A DNA stretch of 14,835 nucleotides from Dermatophilaceae bacterium (GCA_013361975.1 JABFXB010000453.1:1-14835), one strand, 5' to 3'. Numbered from the stretch's first letter, positions 1-7,678 are shown. Numbers and translations are program-made. Notes: generated from the letters alone by a model not told the origin.

Positions 1-1
1 G

Positions 2-1735
2 CTCGTCGGGCTCGCCGGGCCCGTCAGCCTCGCCGGGCCCGTCAGCCTCGCCGGGCCCGTCGGCCTTGCCCGCGTCGCCCGGCGTCGCCGGCGGCTCACC
101 CCTGCGCTCGCGGTCGGCCTCGTCGAGGATCCCCTTGAGCACGGAGTCGAGGTCGTCGCCCAAGCCGTCACCCACGCCCTCACCGAGGCCGGTGTCGGTG
201 GGCTGGCCACCGGCCGCACCGCCACCGGTGGCACGCTCGACGAAACCGATGGGGTCGTCGAGGTCGGCCGACGTGGGCGCGAGGTCCGGGTGCGCCCAGC
301 GGCCGTCGCGCAGGCTCTGCCCACCGGCACTCTCGAGCGCGGCCCAGAGGTTCGCGGCGTCGCGGAGGCGACGGGGCCGCAGCTCGAGGCCCACGAGCCC
401 GGCGAAGGTCTTCTGGGCGGCACCGCCGACCCGGCGCCTGCGGATCGTCTCGGCGAGGGCCGCCGACTGCGGCAGGTGGCGGGCGGTCGCGTGGTCGGTG
501 ACGTGGTCGACCCAGCCCTCGGCCAGGGCGAGCAGCGTCTCGAGGCGGCCGAGGGCCGTGCGCTGTGCCGCGGTGGGCTGCGGACGGAAGAGGTTGCCCT
601 GGAGGGCAGAGCGCAGCGCCTCCGGGTCGGACGGGTCGATCGTCGACAGCGCGGACTCGATCGCCTCGGTGTCGATCGTGATGTTGCGGGCGTAGTCCGA
701 CACCGCCGAGAGCAGCTGCGGCCCCAGCCACGGCACCTGCGAGAAGAGGCGCACGCGGGCCGCCTCGCGGACGGCGAGGTAGAGCCGCACCTGGGCGACG
801 TCGAGCTCGAGCGACTCGGCCAGCTGCGCGACGTTCCCGGGCAGCAGGGCCACGAGGCCCGGCTCGGTGAGGGGCAGACCCACCTCGGTGCCGCTGACCA
901 CCTCGGTGGCCAGGGTGCCGACGGCCTGGCCCAGCTGGGCGGCGAACATCTGGCGGCTGAGGTTGCCGAGCATCGGCGCCCACTGCTCGACCATCTGCTG
1001 CGGGTCGAAGCCGGGCGGCAGACCCTCGGGCAGCGCCTCGCCGAAGGCCTCGGGCCCGAGCTCGCCGACCTGCTTGCGCATGGCGTCGGACGTCGCTGCG
1101 GTGACGCCGTCGGACACCGGCTCGATGAGCTCGAACCACCGCGGCATCGTCGCGTCGACCCACTCCGCACGGCTGAGGCCGGTCGCCCGCCACGACGGGG
1201 AGTCGAGGGTGGTCTGCTCGTCCAGCCACAGGGTGGCGACGGCGACGGCCTCGTGCACCGCTCGGGCTGCGGCGTCGTCGTGGACGTCGTTGCCCTCGAC
1301 CGTGAGGACGTGCCTGCGGGCGACCTCGGTCGCGAGGTCGCGCGAACCCGTGGGGGACTGCTGCGCGGCCATGAAGGTGCCGAGCTGGGCCCGCATGGCG
1401 GCCTGGGTGGCGGGGTCGCTGGGGTCCACCCCCATCGAGCGCATCGCCTCGGCGAGGTCGGGGTTCTCGGCCGCCTCGCCGAGCACCTTCTCGAGCATCG
1501 CTCCCAGGTCGGACGGGTCCATCCCACCGAGGTCGGGGAGGATGTCGCCGGGGCCGGACGCACCCGACGCGGCACCGCCGGAGGCCGGCCGGTTCAGGGG
1601 CAGTCCGAAGGGGGAGTCGCCGGGGGCCCGTTCGGGCTGCTGAGGCTGCTGCTCGTCCCGGTTCTCCGGGGTGTCCGGGTGCTCGTCGTCCCGGTCGCTG
1701 CGGTTGTCGTCACCGCGTCCGCGGTCGTCGGCCAT
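2..1735 (-). CDS. DUF2342/TIGR03624-type putative zinc-dependent metalloprotease (partial, C-terminus off the left edge)
   Basis: The frame is open from the ATG at 1735 to the left edge (578 codons seen, no stop). The N-terminal ~60 residues are acidic, Arg/Asp/Gln/Pro-rich and probably disordered. After that the protein resembles the actinobacterial DUF2342 family, annotated as 'zinc-dependent metalloprotease' or 'putative hydrolase'. Support comes from blocks such as MFAAQLGQAVGTLATEV, the ALAEGWVDHVTDHA block (E406, H411) and the GLELRPRRLRDAANLWAAL region, followed by a HPDLAPTSADLDDP block. No HExxH is visible, and the first His of the EGHxxxH form seen in the F420-associated branch is Trp408 here, so protease activity is unproven. 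The C-terminal tail is Gly/Asp/Pro-rich and ends in ADGPGE repeats at the edge. No signal peptide or membrane segment is seen. The gene is divergent from moaE with 152 bp between the starts. The RBS is weak (GGGGAT about 10 nt upstream), so the start is reasonable but not certain. Confidence 0.85.
   Translation of the reverse strand, partial: MADDRGRGDDNRSDRDDEHPDTPENRDEQQPQQPERAPGDSPFGLPLNRPASGGAASGASGPGDILPDLGGMDPSDLGAMLEKVLGEAAENPDLAEAMRSMGVDPSDPATQAAMRAQLGTFMAAQQSPTGSRDLATEVARRHVLTVEGNDVHDDAAARAVHEAVAVATLWLDEQTTLDSPSWRATGLSRAEWVDATMPRWFELIEPVSDGVTAATSDAMRKQVGELGPEAFGEALPEGLPPGFDPQQMVEQWAPMLGNLSRQMFAAQLGQAVGTLATEVVSGTEVGLPLTEPGLVALLPGNVAQLAESLELDVAQVRLYLAVREAARVRLFSQVPWLGPQLLSAVSDYARNITIDTEAIESALSTIDPSDPEALRSALQGNLFRPQPTAAQRTALGRLETLLALAEGWVDHVTDHATARHLPQSAALAETIRRRRVGGAAQKTFAGLVGLELRPRRLRDAANLWAALESAGGQSLRDGRWAHPDLAPTSADLDDPIGFVERATGGGAAGGQPTDTGLGEGVGDGLGDDLDSVLKGILDEADRERRGEPPATPGDAGKADGPGEADGPGEADGPGEPDE
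11..64. repeat. Three tandem 18-bp units within a coding sequence
   Basis: Units lie at 11-28, 29-46 and 47-64. The first two are identical and the third differs by one base (G for A near its right end). On the minus strand each unit encodes Ala-Asp-Gly-Pro-Gly-Glu in the tail of the DUF2342-type protein. The length is a multiple of three, so copy-number changes keep the frame. More copies may lie beyond the left edge. Confidence 0.9.
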
Positions 1736-1874
1736 GCCTGCTCATCCCCACTCGAAATGGTGTCGTGCCGGCCACGCGGCCGCACACCCAAGACAACCAC
1801 GGATCGACCCGGTTGGTTCCCCGGTGGGGTACCGCCCGAGGGCCTCGCGGGGCGCGATGGCCCCCTCGGCGGCA

Positions 1875-1880
1875 TACGAT
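1875..1880 (+). promoter_or_regulatory. Candidate -10 element for a leaderless moaE transcript
   Basis: TACGAT fits the actinobacterial TANNNT -10 pattern. It ends 7 nt before the GTG at 1888, so transcription would start at or next to the first codon. No Shine-Dalgarno sequence precedes this GTG, which fits a leaderless message. No convincing -35 hexamer is seen. Confidence 0.4.
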
Positions 1881-1887
1881 TGCCCGC

Positions 1888-2355
1888 GTGACGGTCACCC
1901 TTGCCGAGATCCGTGAGACGCCTCTGTCGGTCGACGAGGTGCTCGCGAGCGTCTCGTCCCCGCGAGCCGGCGGGATCTGCCTCTTCGTCGGGACCGTTCG
2001 CGACCACGACGCGCCCGCCGGGCACGACGCGTCCGACGACGGGGCTGCGGCGGCGCAGGCAGACCGGGCCGTCACGCGCCTCGACTACTCCGCGCACCCG
2101 CAGGCGGCCGACACGGCCCGAGCCCTGGCCGAGCGACTCGCCGCCGACGGCCGGGCCGTGCGCATCGCCGTCGTGCACCGCGTCGGGCACCTCGAGGTCG
2201 GCGACGTCGCGGTCGTCGTCGGCGTGAGCGCAGAGCACCGAGGCGAGGCCTTCGAGGTGTGCCGTGAGCTCATCGACGAGTTCAAGGCGACCATCCCGAT
2301 CTGGAAGCACCAGCAGTTCCTCGACGGCGCCGACGAGTGGGTCGGACTGCCGTGA
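1888..2355 (+). CDS. moaE: Molybdopterin synthase catalytic subunit MoaE
   Basis: The product is 155 residues from GTG 1888. MoaE is the large subunit of molybdopterin synthase. It transfers sulfur from the MoaD C-terminal thiocarboxylate to precursor Z (cyclic pyranopterin monophosphate) in molybdenum cofactor synthesis in the cytoplasm. Visible signatures are FVGTVRDHD (R38), LDYSAHP (65-71), an AEHR block (H117-R118) and FKATIPIWK near the C-terminus. K133 and K140 there are spaced like the two catalytic lysines of E. coli MoaE (K119 and K126). GTG 1888 is preferred because conserved sequence begins just after it and the upstream in-frame codons are unlike the family. About 20 extra Ala/Asp/Gly residues (42-61) sit between the RDHD and LDYSAHP blocks. 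No other mo-cofactor gene is in the window, so MoaD must be encoded elsewhere. The stop overlaps the next gene's start (GTGA). Confidence 0.9.
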   Translation: MTVTLAEIRETPLSVDEVLASVSSPRAGGICLFVGTVRDHDAPAGHDASDDGAAAAQADRAVTRLDYSAHPQAADTARALAERLAADGRAVRIAVVHRVGHLEVGDVAVVVGVSAEHRGEAFEVCRELIDEFKATIPIWKHQQFLDGADEWVGLP

Positions 2356-3506
2356 AGACGATCAAGCGCGTGCCCGAGCGGGCCGTCGACACTGCCGACT
2401 CCGACACCGAGCTGCCCACGCGTGCCGAGCTCCTCGACGGCGAGGGCCGGGGCACCCTCACCCGCGGCAACAAGGCCGTGCTCGCGGCGTTCTTCGTCTT
2501 CCTCGTGGTCATCGTGGTCGGGTCGGTGGTGCACCTGCCGTATGCCGTCATGAGCCCGGGTCCGACCCAGGACACCCTGGGCCGGTCGGGTGACGGCAAG
2601 AACACCCCGATCATCTCGATCACCGGTCTGCCGACCTACCCCACCGACGGCGCGCTGCGCTTCACCACCGTCCGCGTCGAGGGCGGCCCCGGCTACCCCG
2701 TCGACGCCTGGGACGTGCTGCAGGCCTGGGTCGACCCGGCTCGAGACGTCTTCCCGGTCGACGACATCTTCGACCCGAAGGTCACCAAGGAGCAGGTCGC
2801 CGAGGAGAACGCCATCCAGATGGAGGGGTCCCAGGAGGAGGCGACCGCGGTGGCGCTGCGCGCCACCGGCAAGGACGTACCCACGCACATCGCGGTGGCC
2901 GGCCTCACCGACTCCTCCAGGGCCAAGGACCTGCTCAAGGTGGGCGATCGCATCACCGCGATCGGGGGAGAGCCGATCACCACGACGCAGGCGGTCCGCG
3001 ACGCCCTCCAGAAGTCCCGGCCCGGTGACACCGTTTCGCTCACGATCACCCGCGCAGGCAAGGAGCAGAAGCTCGAGGTCCCGACCATCGAGGGCCAGCA
3101 GGGCCGCACTGCCCTCGGGGTGCTCCTCGGGCTCGACCACGACTTCCCGGCCACCGTCAAGATCGACGCGGGCTCGATCGGCGGCCCGTCGGCCGGGTTG
3201 ATGTTCTCGCTCGGCATCTACGACAAGCTGACGCCAGGTCCGCTGGCGGGCGGCCACCAGATCGCCGGCACCGGCACCATCGACGACGACGGCAAGGTCG
3301 GGCCCATCGGTGGCATCCACCAGAAGCTGGCCGGTGCGCGGGCCGACGGCGCCCAGTTCTTCCTCGCCCCGGCCGACAACTGCGACGAGGTCGTCGGGCA
3401 CGTGCCCGACGGGCTCGACGTCTTCAAGGTCGGCACGTTCGACGACGCCCGCACGGCGGTCGAGGCGGTCGCCAAGGGGCAGACGGGCCCGCTGCCGCGC
3501 TGCTGA
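2352..3506 (+). CDS. Membrane-anchored PDZ / Lon-type (S16) serine protease, YlbL-like
   Basis: The product is 384 residues. The start chosen is GTG 2352, which overlaps the moaE stop by 4 bases and gives a short basic-acidic cytoplasmic leader. Next come one transmembrane helix (about 42-62), an extracytoplasmic region beginning with YAVMSPGPTQDT, a PDZ domain (about 179-250) and a Lon-type proteolytic domain (about 255-375). The Ser-Lys dyad is visible: S280 in GGPSAGLMFSLG and K325 in GGIHQKL, with spacing like that of bacterial Lon. There is no AAA+ domain, as in the B. subtilis YlbL family. The likely role is processing or quality control of exported or membrane proteins, with the PDZ domain recognising substrates. 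The coupling to moaE probably reflects shared transcription and translation rather than shared function. The substrate is unknown. Confidence 0.9.
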   Translation: MKTIKRVPERAVDTADSDTELPTRAELLDGEGRGTLTRGNKAVLAAFFVFLVVIVVGSVVHLPYAVMSPGPTQDTLGRSGDGKNTPIISITGLPTYPTDGALRFTTVRVEGGPGYPVDAWDVLQAWVDPARDVFPVDDIFDPKVTKEQVAEENAIQMEGSQEEATAVALRATGKDVPTHIAVAGLTDSSRAKDLLKVGDRITAIGGEPITTTQAVRDALQKSRPGDTVSLTITRAGKEQKLEVPTIEGQQGRTALGVLLGLDHDFPATVKIDAGSIGGPSAGLMFSLGIYDKLTPGPLAGGHQIAGTGTIDDDGKVGPIGGIHQKLAGARADGAQFFLAPADNCDEVVGHVPDGLDVFKVGTFDDARTAVEAVAKGQTGPLPRC

Positions 3507-3519
3507 CCCGTCCGGTGAC

Positions 3520-3536
3520 CCGTCCGGTTCGGACGG
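3520..3536. terminator. Hairpin between convergent genes (possible bidirectional terminator)
   Basis: A perfect inverted repeat has arms CCGTCCG (3520-3526) and CGGACGG (3530-3536) around a GTT loop. It lies 13 bp after the protease stop and 27 bp before the PPA1309-like gene's stop, where a terminator serving both strands would be expected. There is no U-tract on either strand, so termination strength is unknown. Confidence 0.55.
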
Positions 3537-3563
3537 CATACCGGCTGGGGGTGCCCGATGCGG

Positions 3564-4112
3564 CTAGTCCTCGAACGTGGCCTTGAGCGCCTCGACGAGC
3601 CCGGGCGCGATGTCCCTGCCCGTCGCCACGGCGTCGTCGGAGTCGTGGTCGCGCTGGCGCAGCAGGCAGATCGACGAGCCGTCGCGCAGCACCGCGACGA
3701 CGAGCCGCACGTCCTTGCGGTCCGGGTGCGCGGCCAGGTGGTCGACCGCCTCGTCGCCGCGCGCGGGCAGGTCGCGCTCCGCATCCGGCGGCACGACCAT
3801 GCGCTCGATGGCGAAGGCGCAGCCGTCGACCTCCTCGGGCCACGCGAGCCGGCCGAGCAGGGTCTCGAGCGAGCTCGTCGTCGGCAGCCCTTCCTGCTCG
3901 ATCGCGGTCAGGGCGCCCTCGGCCAGGTCGGCCGGGCCCATCTGGTCGCGCAGCTGCGGCTCGCGCTCGAGCAGGTCGGCGGTGCGCACGAGCGCGAAGA
4001 GCCTGGCGGGCTGGTCCCAGCCGGCGGCCGCCACGTGGCGCTCGGTGTCGAGGGCGGCGATGGCGAGGGGGTCGATGACGGGCTGCGCGTTCACGCCCCC
4101 ATGCTGCCGCAT
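3564..4112 (-). CDS. PPA1309-family protein, function unknown
   Basis: The product is 182 residues from ATG 4112. A GTG at 4094 (VNAQPVIDPLA) is an alternative start and may be the true one, since the first six residues look dispensable. It resembles the actinobacterial PPA1309 family, often found beside UPF0182 genes as here. Visible features are a globular acidic sequence without membrane segments or signal peptide, a FALVRTADLLEREP helix, an AIEQEGLP segment, a LAWPEEVDGCAFAIERMVVPP core and a closing DVRLVVAVLRDGSSICLLRQR block. No catalytic motif is recognised. The gene is convergent with the protease gene and divergent from UPF0182 across 139 bp. The family call comes from sequence resemblance and neighbourhood; no role is assigned. 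Confidence 0.8.
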   Translation of the reverse strand: MRQHGGVNAQPVIDPLAIAALDTERHVAAAGWDQPARLFALVRTADLLEREPQLRDQMGPADLAEGALTAIEQEGLPTTSSLETLLGRLAWPEEVDGCAFAIERMVVPPDAERDLPARGDEAVDHLAAHPDRKDVRLVVAVLRDGSSICLLRQRDHDSDDAVATGRDIAPGLVEALKATFED

Positions 4113-4190
4113 GCGCGCCGCGGGTCACGGTGCGGTATCGGCTCGGTGGCTCGCTGCGGGCGCGGGTTATGGTTGCCGCAGGCGGCCCGA

Positions 4191-4203
4191 GGTGGCTGCC
4201 ACC
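4191..4203. repeat. Perfect short dyad upstream of the UPF0182 gene
   Basis: GGTGGC-T-GCCACC is a 6-bp inverted repeat with one central base. It lies between a TANNNT-like TATGGT at 4168-4173 and the GTG start at 4252. It could be an operator or leader hairpin, or chance in GC-rich DNA. No function is claimed. Confidence 0.3.
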
Positions 4204-4251
4204 GGGTAATCGCCCGACCACCTGCCCGCCCTCGCACCCAAGGCACGCCAC

Positions 4252-7200
4252 GTGAGCGACAGCAACTTCGGCCCCCCGCCGGGCAACTTCAACGACGACG
4301 ACTCCGGCGCGTCCCGGCGTGCCGACACGGCGACCCTGCCGCCCACCCGCCGCCCGCTCGTCACCGCCCTCGTGGTGGCCGCCGCGCTGCTCGTCGTCAT
4401 CGCCATCGCGGCGCAGTTCTGGACCGAGGTGCTGTGGTACCAGTCCGTCCGGTTCTCGGGCGTCTTCACCACCCAGCTCGTCACCAAGCTGCTCCTCGGG
4501 ATCGTCGGTGGCCTGCTCACGGCCGCGATGGTGTGGTCCAGCATCCACCTCGCCTTCCGCAGCCGGCCGATCTACGCGCCGTCGCCCGAGACGCAGGCGA
4601 TGGAGCACTACCGGCAGCTCGTCGAGCCGATGCGCCGCACCGCCACCGTGGCCGCGCCGCTCGCCGTGGGGCTCTTCGCCGGACTCTCCGCCGCGACGCA
4701 GTGGGACACCTTCCTGCTGTGGCGCAACAGCAACCCCTTCGGCACGAAGGACCCCGAGTTCGGCCTCGACGTCAGCTTCTTCGTCTTCGACCTGCCGTGG
4801 ATCAACTTCGTCGTCGCCTTCCTGACGATGATCCTCGTCATCGGCTTCATCACGGCGGCGTTCACGCACTACCTCTACGGCGGCATCGTCGCGGGCAACA
4901 AGATGCGGTCGACGCATGCCGCGCGCGTGCACCTCTCCGCGATCGCGGCGGCCCTCGTGCTCGTGCGCGCCGTCGCCTTCTGGGTCGACCGCTACAACCT
5001 GGCCACCGCCGAGTCGACGAAGATCACCGGCATCCAGTACACCGAGTCGCACGCGATCATCCCGACCAAGGGCATCCTCGCGGTGGCCGCGGTGATGTGC
5101 GCCATCATGTTCCTCACGACGATCTGGACGCGCTCGTGGCGCCTGCCCCTCGTCGGTGTCGCCGTCCTGGCGGTCATCGTCGTCGCGGTCGGCGGCATCT
5201 ACCCGGCGCTCGTGCAGTCGCTCAAGGTGCGCCCGTCGGAGAAGTCGCTCGAGGTGCCCTACATCCAGCGCAACATCGACGCGACACGGGTGGCGTACGG
5301 CTTCGACCAGATCGACGTCAAGCCCTACGACACGAAGAGCGTCGCCACGCAGAACGCCCTGCGCGACGACGCGGCGACCGTCCCGGGCATCCGCCTCATC
5401 GACCCCAACGTCGTGAGCCCCACCTTCAAGCAGCTCGAGGCGAGCAAGGGCTACTACCAGTTCGCCGACGTGCTCGACGTCGACCGCTACCAGATCGACG
5501 GCAAGTCCCAGGACACCGTCATCGCCGCCCGCGAGCTCGACCTCAGCGGCGTGCCGGACGCCCAGCGCAACTGGCTCAACGACCACACCGTCTACACGCA
5601 CGGCTACGGCGTCGTCGCGGCCAAGGGCAACACCCGCACGACCGACGGCCGGCCGAGCTTCTTCGAGTCGCAGATCGGCAGCGAGGGCTCGCTCGGCAAG
5701 TACGAGCCCCGCATCTACTTCGGCGAGAGCTCGCCGGAGTACTCCATCGTCGGCGCCAACAAGGAGTTCGACTACCCGGACCCGCAGGGCACGGGCCAGA
5801 TCAGCTATACGTACAAGGGAACCGGCGGCGTCCCGCTCGACGCCGTCAAGCGCCTCGCGTATGCCGTGAAGTACCGCGAGATCAACTTCCTCCTCTCCGA
5901 CCAGGTGAGCGACGGATCGCGCATCCTCGACCACCGCACCCCGCGTGACCGCGTCCAGCGCGTCGCGCCGTGGCTGACGCTCGACGGCAACGCGTACCCC
6001 GCGGTCGTCGACGGCCGGGTGCTCTGGGTGCTCGACGGCTACACGACCTCGTCGAACTATCCGTACTCCGAGACGACGACCCTCGACACCGCGACCGAGG
6101 ACGCCGTGACGAGCACCCGCAACTCGGTGCGTGCCGTGCAGGCGGGACAGGTCAACTACGTGCGCAACTCGGTCAAGGCGACGGTCGACGCGTACGACGG
6201 CACCGTCACCCTCTACCAGTGGGACGAGAAGGACCCGGTTCTCAAGGCGTGGATGTCGATCTTCCCGGGCAGCGTCCAGCCCCTGAGCTCGATCAGCGGC
6301 TCGCTCATGTCGCACCTGCGCTACCCGGAGGACCTCTTCAAGGTCCAGCGCACGCTGCTGGAGAAGTACCACGACCGCGACGCGTCCTCCTTCTACGGCG
6401 GCCAGAACTTCTGGCGGGTGCCCGACGACCCGACGCAGTCCGGACAGGACCTGCTCCAGCCGCCGTACTACCTGTCGCTGGCCATGCCCGGCCAGGCCAG
6501 CCCGGCCTTCTCGCTCACCTCGACCTTCATGCCCACCGGTGACCGCAACGTCCTGTCCGGCTTCCTCGCGGTCGACGGCGACGCGGGATCCGTGACCGGC
6601 AAGAAGTCACCGAACTACGGCAAGATGCGCCTGCTCGAGACGACGGGTGGGTCGACCGGCCCCGGCCAGGTCTACAACGACATGCGCACCTCGACGGTCA
6701 CCTCCAACGATGCCTCCCTGGGGCGCCAGCTCACGCTGGCCCAGTTCATCTCGACGACCTCGTCGACCGGTGCGAGCGTCATCTTCGGCAACCAGCTGAC
6801 CCTGCCTGTGGGTGGGGGACTGCTCTACGTGCAGCCGATCTACGTGCGGGCCCAGTCGAGCGCCTCCGGAACCTACCCGCGCCTCTCGGCGGTCGCGGTC
6901 GCGTTCGGCGACAAGATCGCGTGGGCCGGGTCCCTCGATGCCGCGCTCAACGACCTGTTCGGCGGCTCGTCCGGAGCGCAGGCCGGCGACAACGGCACGA
7001 CTCCCACGCCGACGCCCACCCCGACACCGACACCCACGCAGTCGGGCACCCCGACGGCGCCGCCGGCCACGGGCACGCCGAACGCCGCGGCGCTGACCAA
7101 GGCGCTGCAGGACGCCGAGGCGGCGTACGCGCAGGGCGAGGCGGCGCTCAAGCGTGGCGACTTCGCCGCCTACGGGCAGGCCCAGACGAAGCTCAAGGAG

Positions 7201-7257
7201 GCCCTCGAGCGTGCGGTCGACGCATCGCCGAAGTCGACCCCGAAGGCGGCGCCCTGA
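4252..7257 (+). CDS. UPF0182 family integral membrane protein
   Basis: The product is 1001 residues, close to the usual length of this large actinobacterial and cyanobacterial family of unknown function. A ~35-residue Asp/Pro-rich N-terminus precedes seven hydrophobic segments (about 36-57, 78-102, 132-150, 175-207, 226-245, 274-292 and 298-320). A long soluble part follows, probably extracytoplasmic, with family-like blocks such as PYIQRNIDATRVAYG and RDRVQRVAPWLTLDG. From about residue 918 a Thr-Pro repeat linker leads to a helical Ala/Lys/Glu-rich tail (ALTKALQDAEAAYAQGEAALKRGD onward), which looks like a coiled coil. The start is GTG 4252, with AAGG at 4240-4243 as a plausible RBS. A candidate -10, TATGGT, lies at 4168-4173. 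It is transcribed alone and is followed by a terminator-like hairpin. The molecular function is not known. Confidence 0.92.
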   Translation: MSDSNFGPPPGNFNDDDSGASRRADTATLPPTRRPLVTALVVAAALLVVIAIAAQFWTEVLWYQSVRFSGVFTTQLVTKLLLGIVGGLLTAAMVWSSIHLAFRSRPIYAPSPETQAMEHYRQLVEPMRRTATVAAPLAVGLFAGLSAATQWDTFLLWRNSNPFGTKDPEFGLDVSFFVFDLPWINFVVAFLTMILVIGFITAAFTHYLYGGIVAGNKMRSTHAARVHLSAIAAALVLVRAVAFWVDRYNLATAESTKITGIQYTESHAIIPTKGILAVAAVMCAIMFLTTIWTRSWRLPLVGVAVLAVIVVAVGGIYPALVQSLKVRPSEKSLEVPYIQRNIDATRVAYGFDQIDVKPYDTKSVATQNALRDDAATVPGIRLIDPNVVSPTFKQLEASKGYYQFADVLDVDRYQIDGKSQDTVIAARELDLSGVPDAQRNWLNDHTVYTHGYGVVAAKGNTRTTDGRPSFFESQIGSEGSLGKYEPRIYFGESSPEYSIVGANKEFDYPDPQGTGQISYTYKGTGGVPLDAVKRLAYAVKYREINFLLSDQVSDGSRILDHRTPRDRVQRVAPWLTLDGNAYPAVVDGRVLWVLDGYTTSSNYPYSETTTLDTATEDAVTSTRNSVRAVQAGQVNYVRNSVKATVDAYDGTVTLYQWDEKDPVLKAWMSIFPGSVQPLSSISGSLMSHLRYPEDLFKVQRTLLEKYHDRDASSFYGGQNFWRVPDDPTQSGQDLLQPPYYLSLAMPGQASPAFSLTSTFMPTGDRNVLSGFLAVDGDAGSVTGKKSPNYGKMRLLETTGGSTGPGQVYNDMRTSTVTSNDASLGRQLTLAQFISTTSSTGASVIFGNQLTLPVGGGLLYVQPIYVRAQSSASGTYPRLSAVAVAFGDKIAWAGSLDAALNDLFGGSSGAQAGDNGTTPTPTPTPTPTPTQSGTPTAPPATGTPNAAALTKALQDAEAAYAQGEAALKRGDFAAYGQAQTKLKEALERAVDASPKSTPKAAP

Positions 7258-7276
7258 CGTCCGCACCTTCTCGACC

Positions 7277-7313
7277 AACTGTGGCAGCACGCGAATCGCA
7301 TGCTGCCACAGTT
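7277..7313 (+). terminator. 13-bp-stem hairpin after the UPF0182 gene
   Basis: The arms AACTGTGGCAGCA (7277-7289) and TGCTGCCACAGTT (7301-7313) are perfectly complementary around an 11-nt loop. The hairpin starts 19 bp after the UPF0182 stop and is followed by a short T-containing run (CGTTTCG). This fits a rho-independent terminator separating the gene from the tRNA unit. The fairly large loop and weak U-tract leave room for another RNA role. Confidence 0.7.
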
Positions 7314-7360
7314 CGTTTCGATGGGTGTGCGCCTGCTGCAGGCCTCGGCGTCACCTCGAT

Positions 7361-7389
7361 TTGGTCCTGCCGGAGGTTTCGCGTAACGT
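7361..7389 (+). promoter_or_regulatory. Candidate promoter for the initiator tRNA
   Basis: TTGGTC (7361-7366) and TAACGT (7384-7389) are separated by exactly 17 bp. This matches the TTG-start and TANNNT pattern of housekeeping actinobacterial promoters. Transcription would begin near 7396, about 6 nt before the mature tRNA 5' end. The -35 match is partial. Confidence 0.55.
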
Positions 7390-7401
7390 TGCTCTTGCCG
7401 A

Positions 7402-7475
7402 CGCGGGGTGGAGCAGCTCGGTAGCTCGCCGGGCTCATAACCCGGAGGTCGCAGGTTCAAATCCTGCCCCCGCTA
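7402..7475 (+). tRNA. Initiator tRNA-fMet (anticodon CAT)
   Basis: This is a full cloverleaf of 74 nt without CCA. The acceptor 5' strand is CGCGGGG, the anticodon loop is CTCATAA, and the T loop is GGTTCAAATCC. Two initiator hallmarks are present: the first base cannot pair with position 72 (C1 opposite U72), and the anticodon stem has three consecutive G:C pairs (GGG/CCC). The 3' CCA is not encoded (CTA follows the discriminator A), so it must be added by CCA-adding enzyme. It is followed 20 nt later by a strong terminator, so it is an independent unit. Confidence 0.97.
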
Positions 7476-7495
7476 CTAACAGCGCATCGCGCGGT

Positions 7496-7531
7496 CACGA
7501 AGGCCCCCACAGTGTGGGGGCCTTCGTGTTT
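7496..7531 (+). terminator. Strong rho-independent terminator after tRNA-fMet
   Basis: A perfect 15-bp stem has arms CACGAAGGCCCCCAC (7496-7510) and GTGGGGGCCTTCGTG (7514-7528), with a 3-nt loop, followed by TTT. It is placed as expected to end the tRNA transcript and insulates it from the signalling operon downstream. Confidence 0.92.
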
Positions 7532-7678
7532 CCTGCTGTCCCGGCTGCGAAAGCGCCCCAGGAATGCACGCAAAAGGTGCGGATCTTCGGGTTCCCACGC
7601 CGCCCGTTCCGTGCAGGAGCAGACTGCTACGGGATGGCGCACGACTGCAGCTCGGTGCATGGCGTGATGGGGGACTCG

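Noticed and set aside
180..1229. 349-codon minus-strand frame within the DUF2342-type gene
   Set aside because: It is in a different minus frame from the real protein and is Arg/Gly/Ala-rich with no conserved blocks.
290..1891. 533-codon plus-strand frame opposite the DUF2342-type gene
   Set aside because: It is His/Gly/Arg-rich low-complexity shadow coding. The minus frame shows family blocks and runs open to the edge.
3558..5948. 796-codon plus-strand frame over the PPA1309-like gene and UPF0182
   Set aside because: It is antisense to one gene and out of frame in the other, with low-complexity Arg/Ala/Pro composition and no recognisable domain.
3424..6372. 982-codon open frame on the minus strand opposite UPF0182 and neighbours
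   Set aside because: It is a shadow frame caused by high GC and lack of stops. The translation is Arg/Asp/Val/Gly-rich without domains and overlaps four well-supported genes on both strands.
7003..7078. Thr-Pro coding repeat considered as a CRISPR-like or mobile repeat
   Set aside because: It is an in-frame low-complexity linker of UPF0182 with period 6, with no spacers or flanking duplications.
7154..7678. Extension of the kinase reading frame upstream to 7154
   Set aside because: The frame would run through the end of UPF0182, the tRNA and its terminator. The translation there is the tRNA read as protein, and RBS evidence favours 7679.
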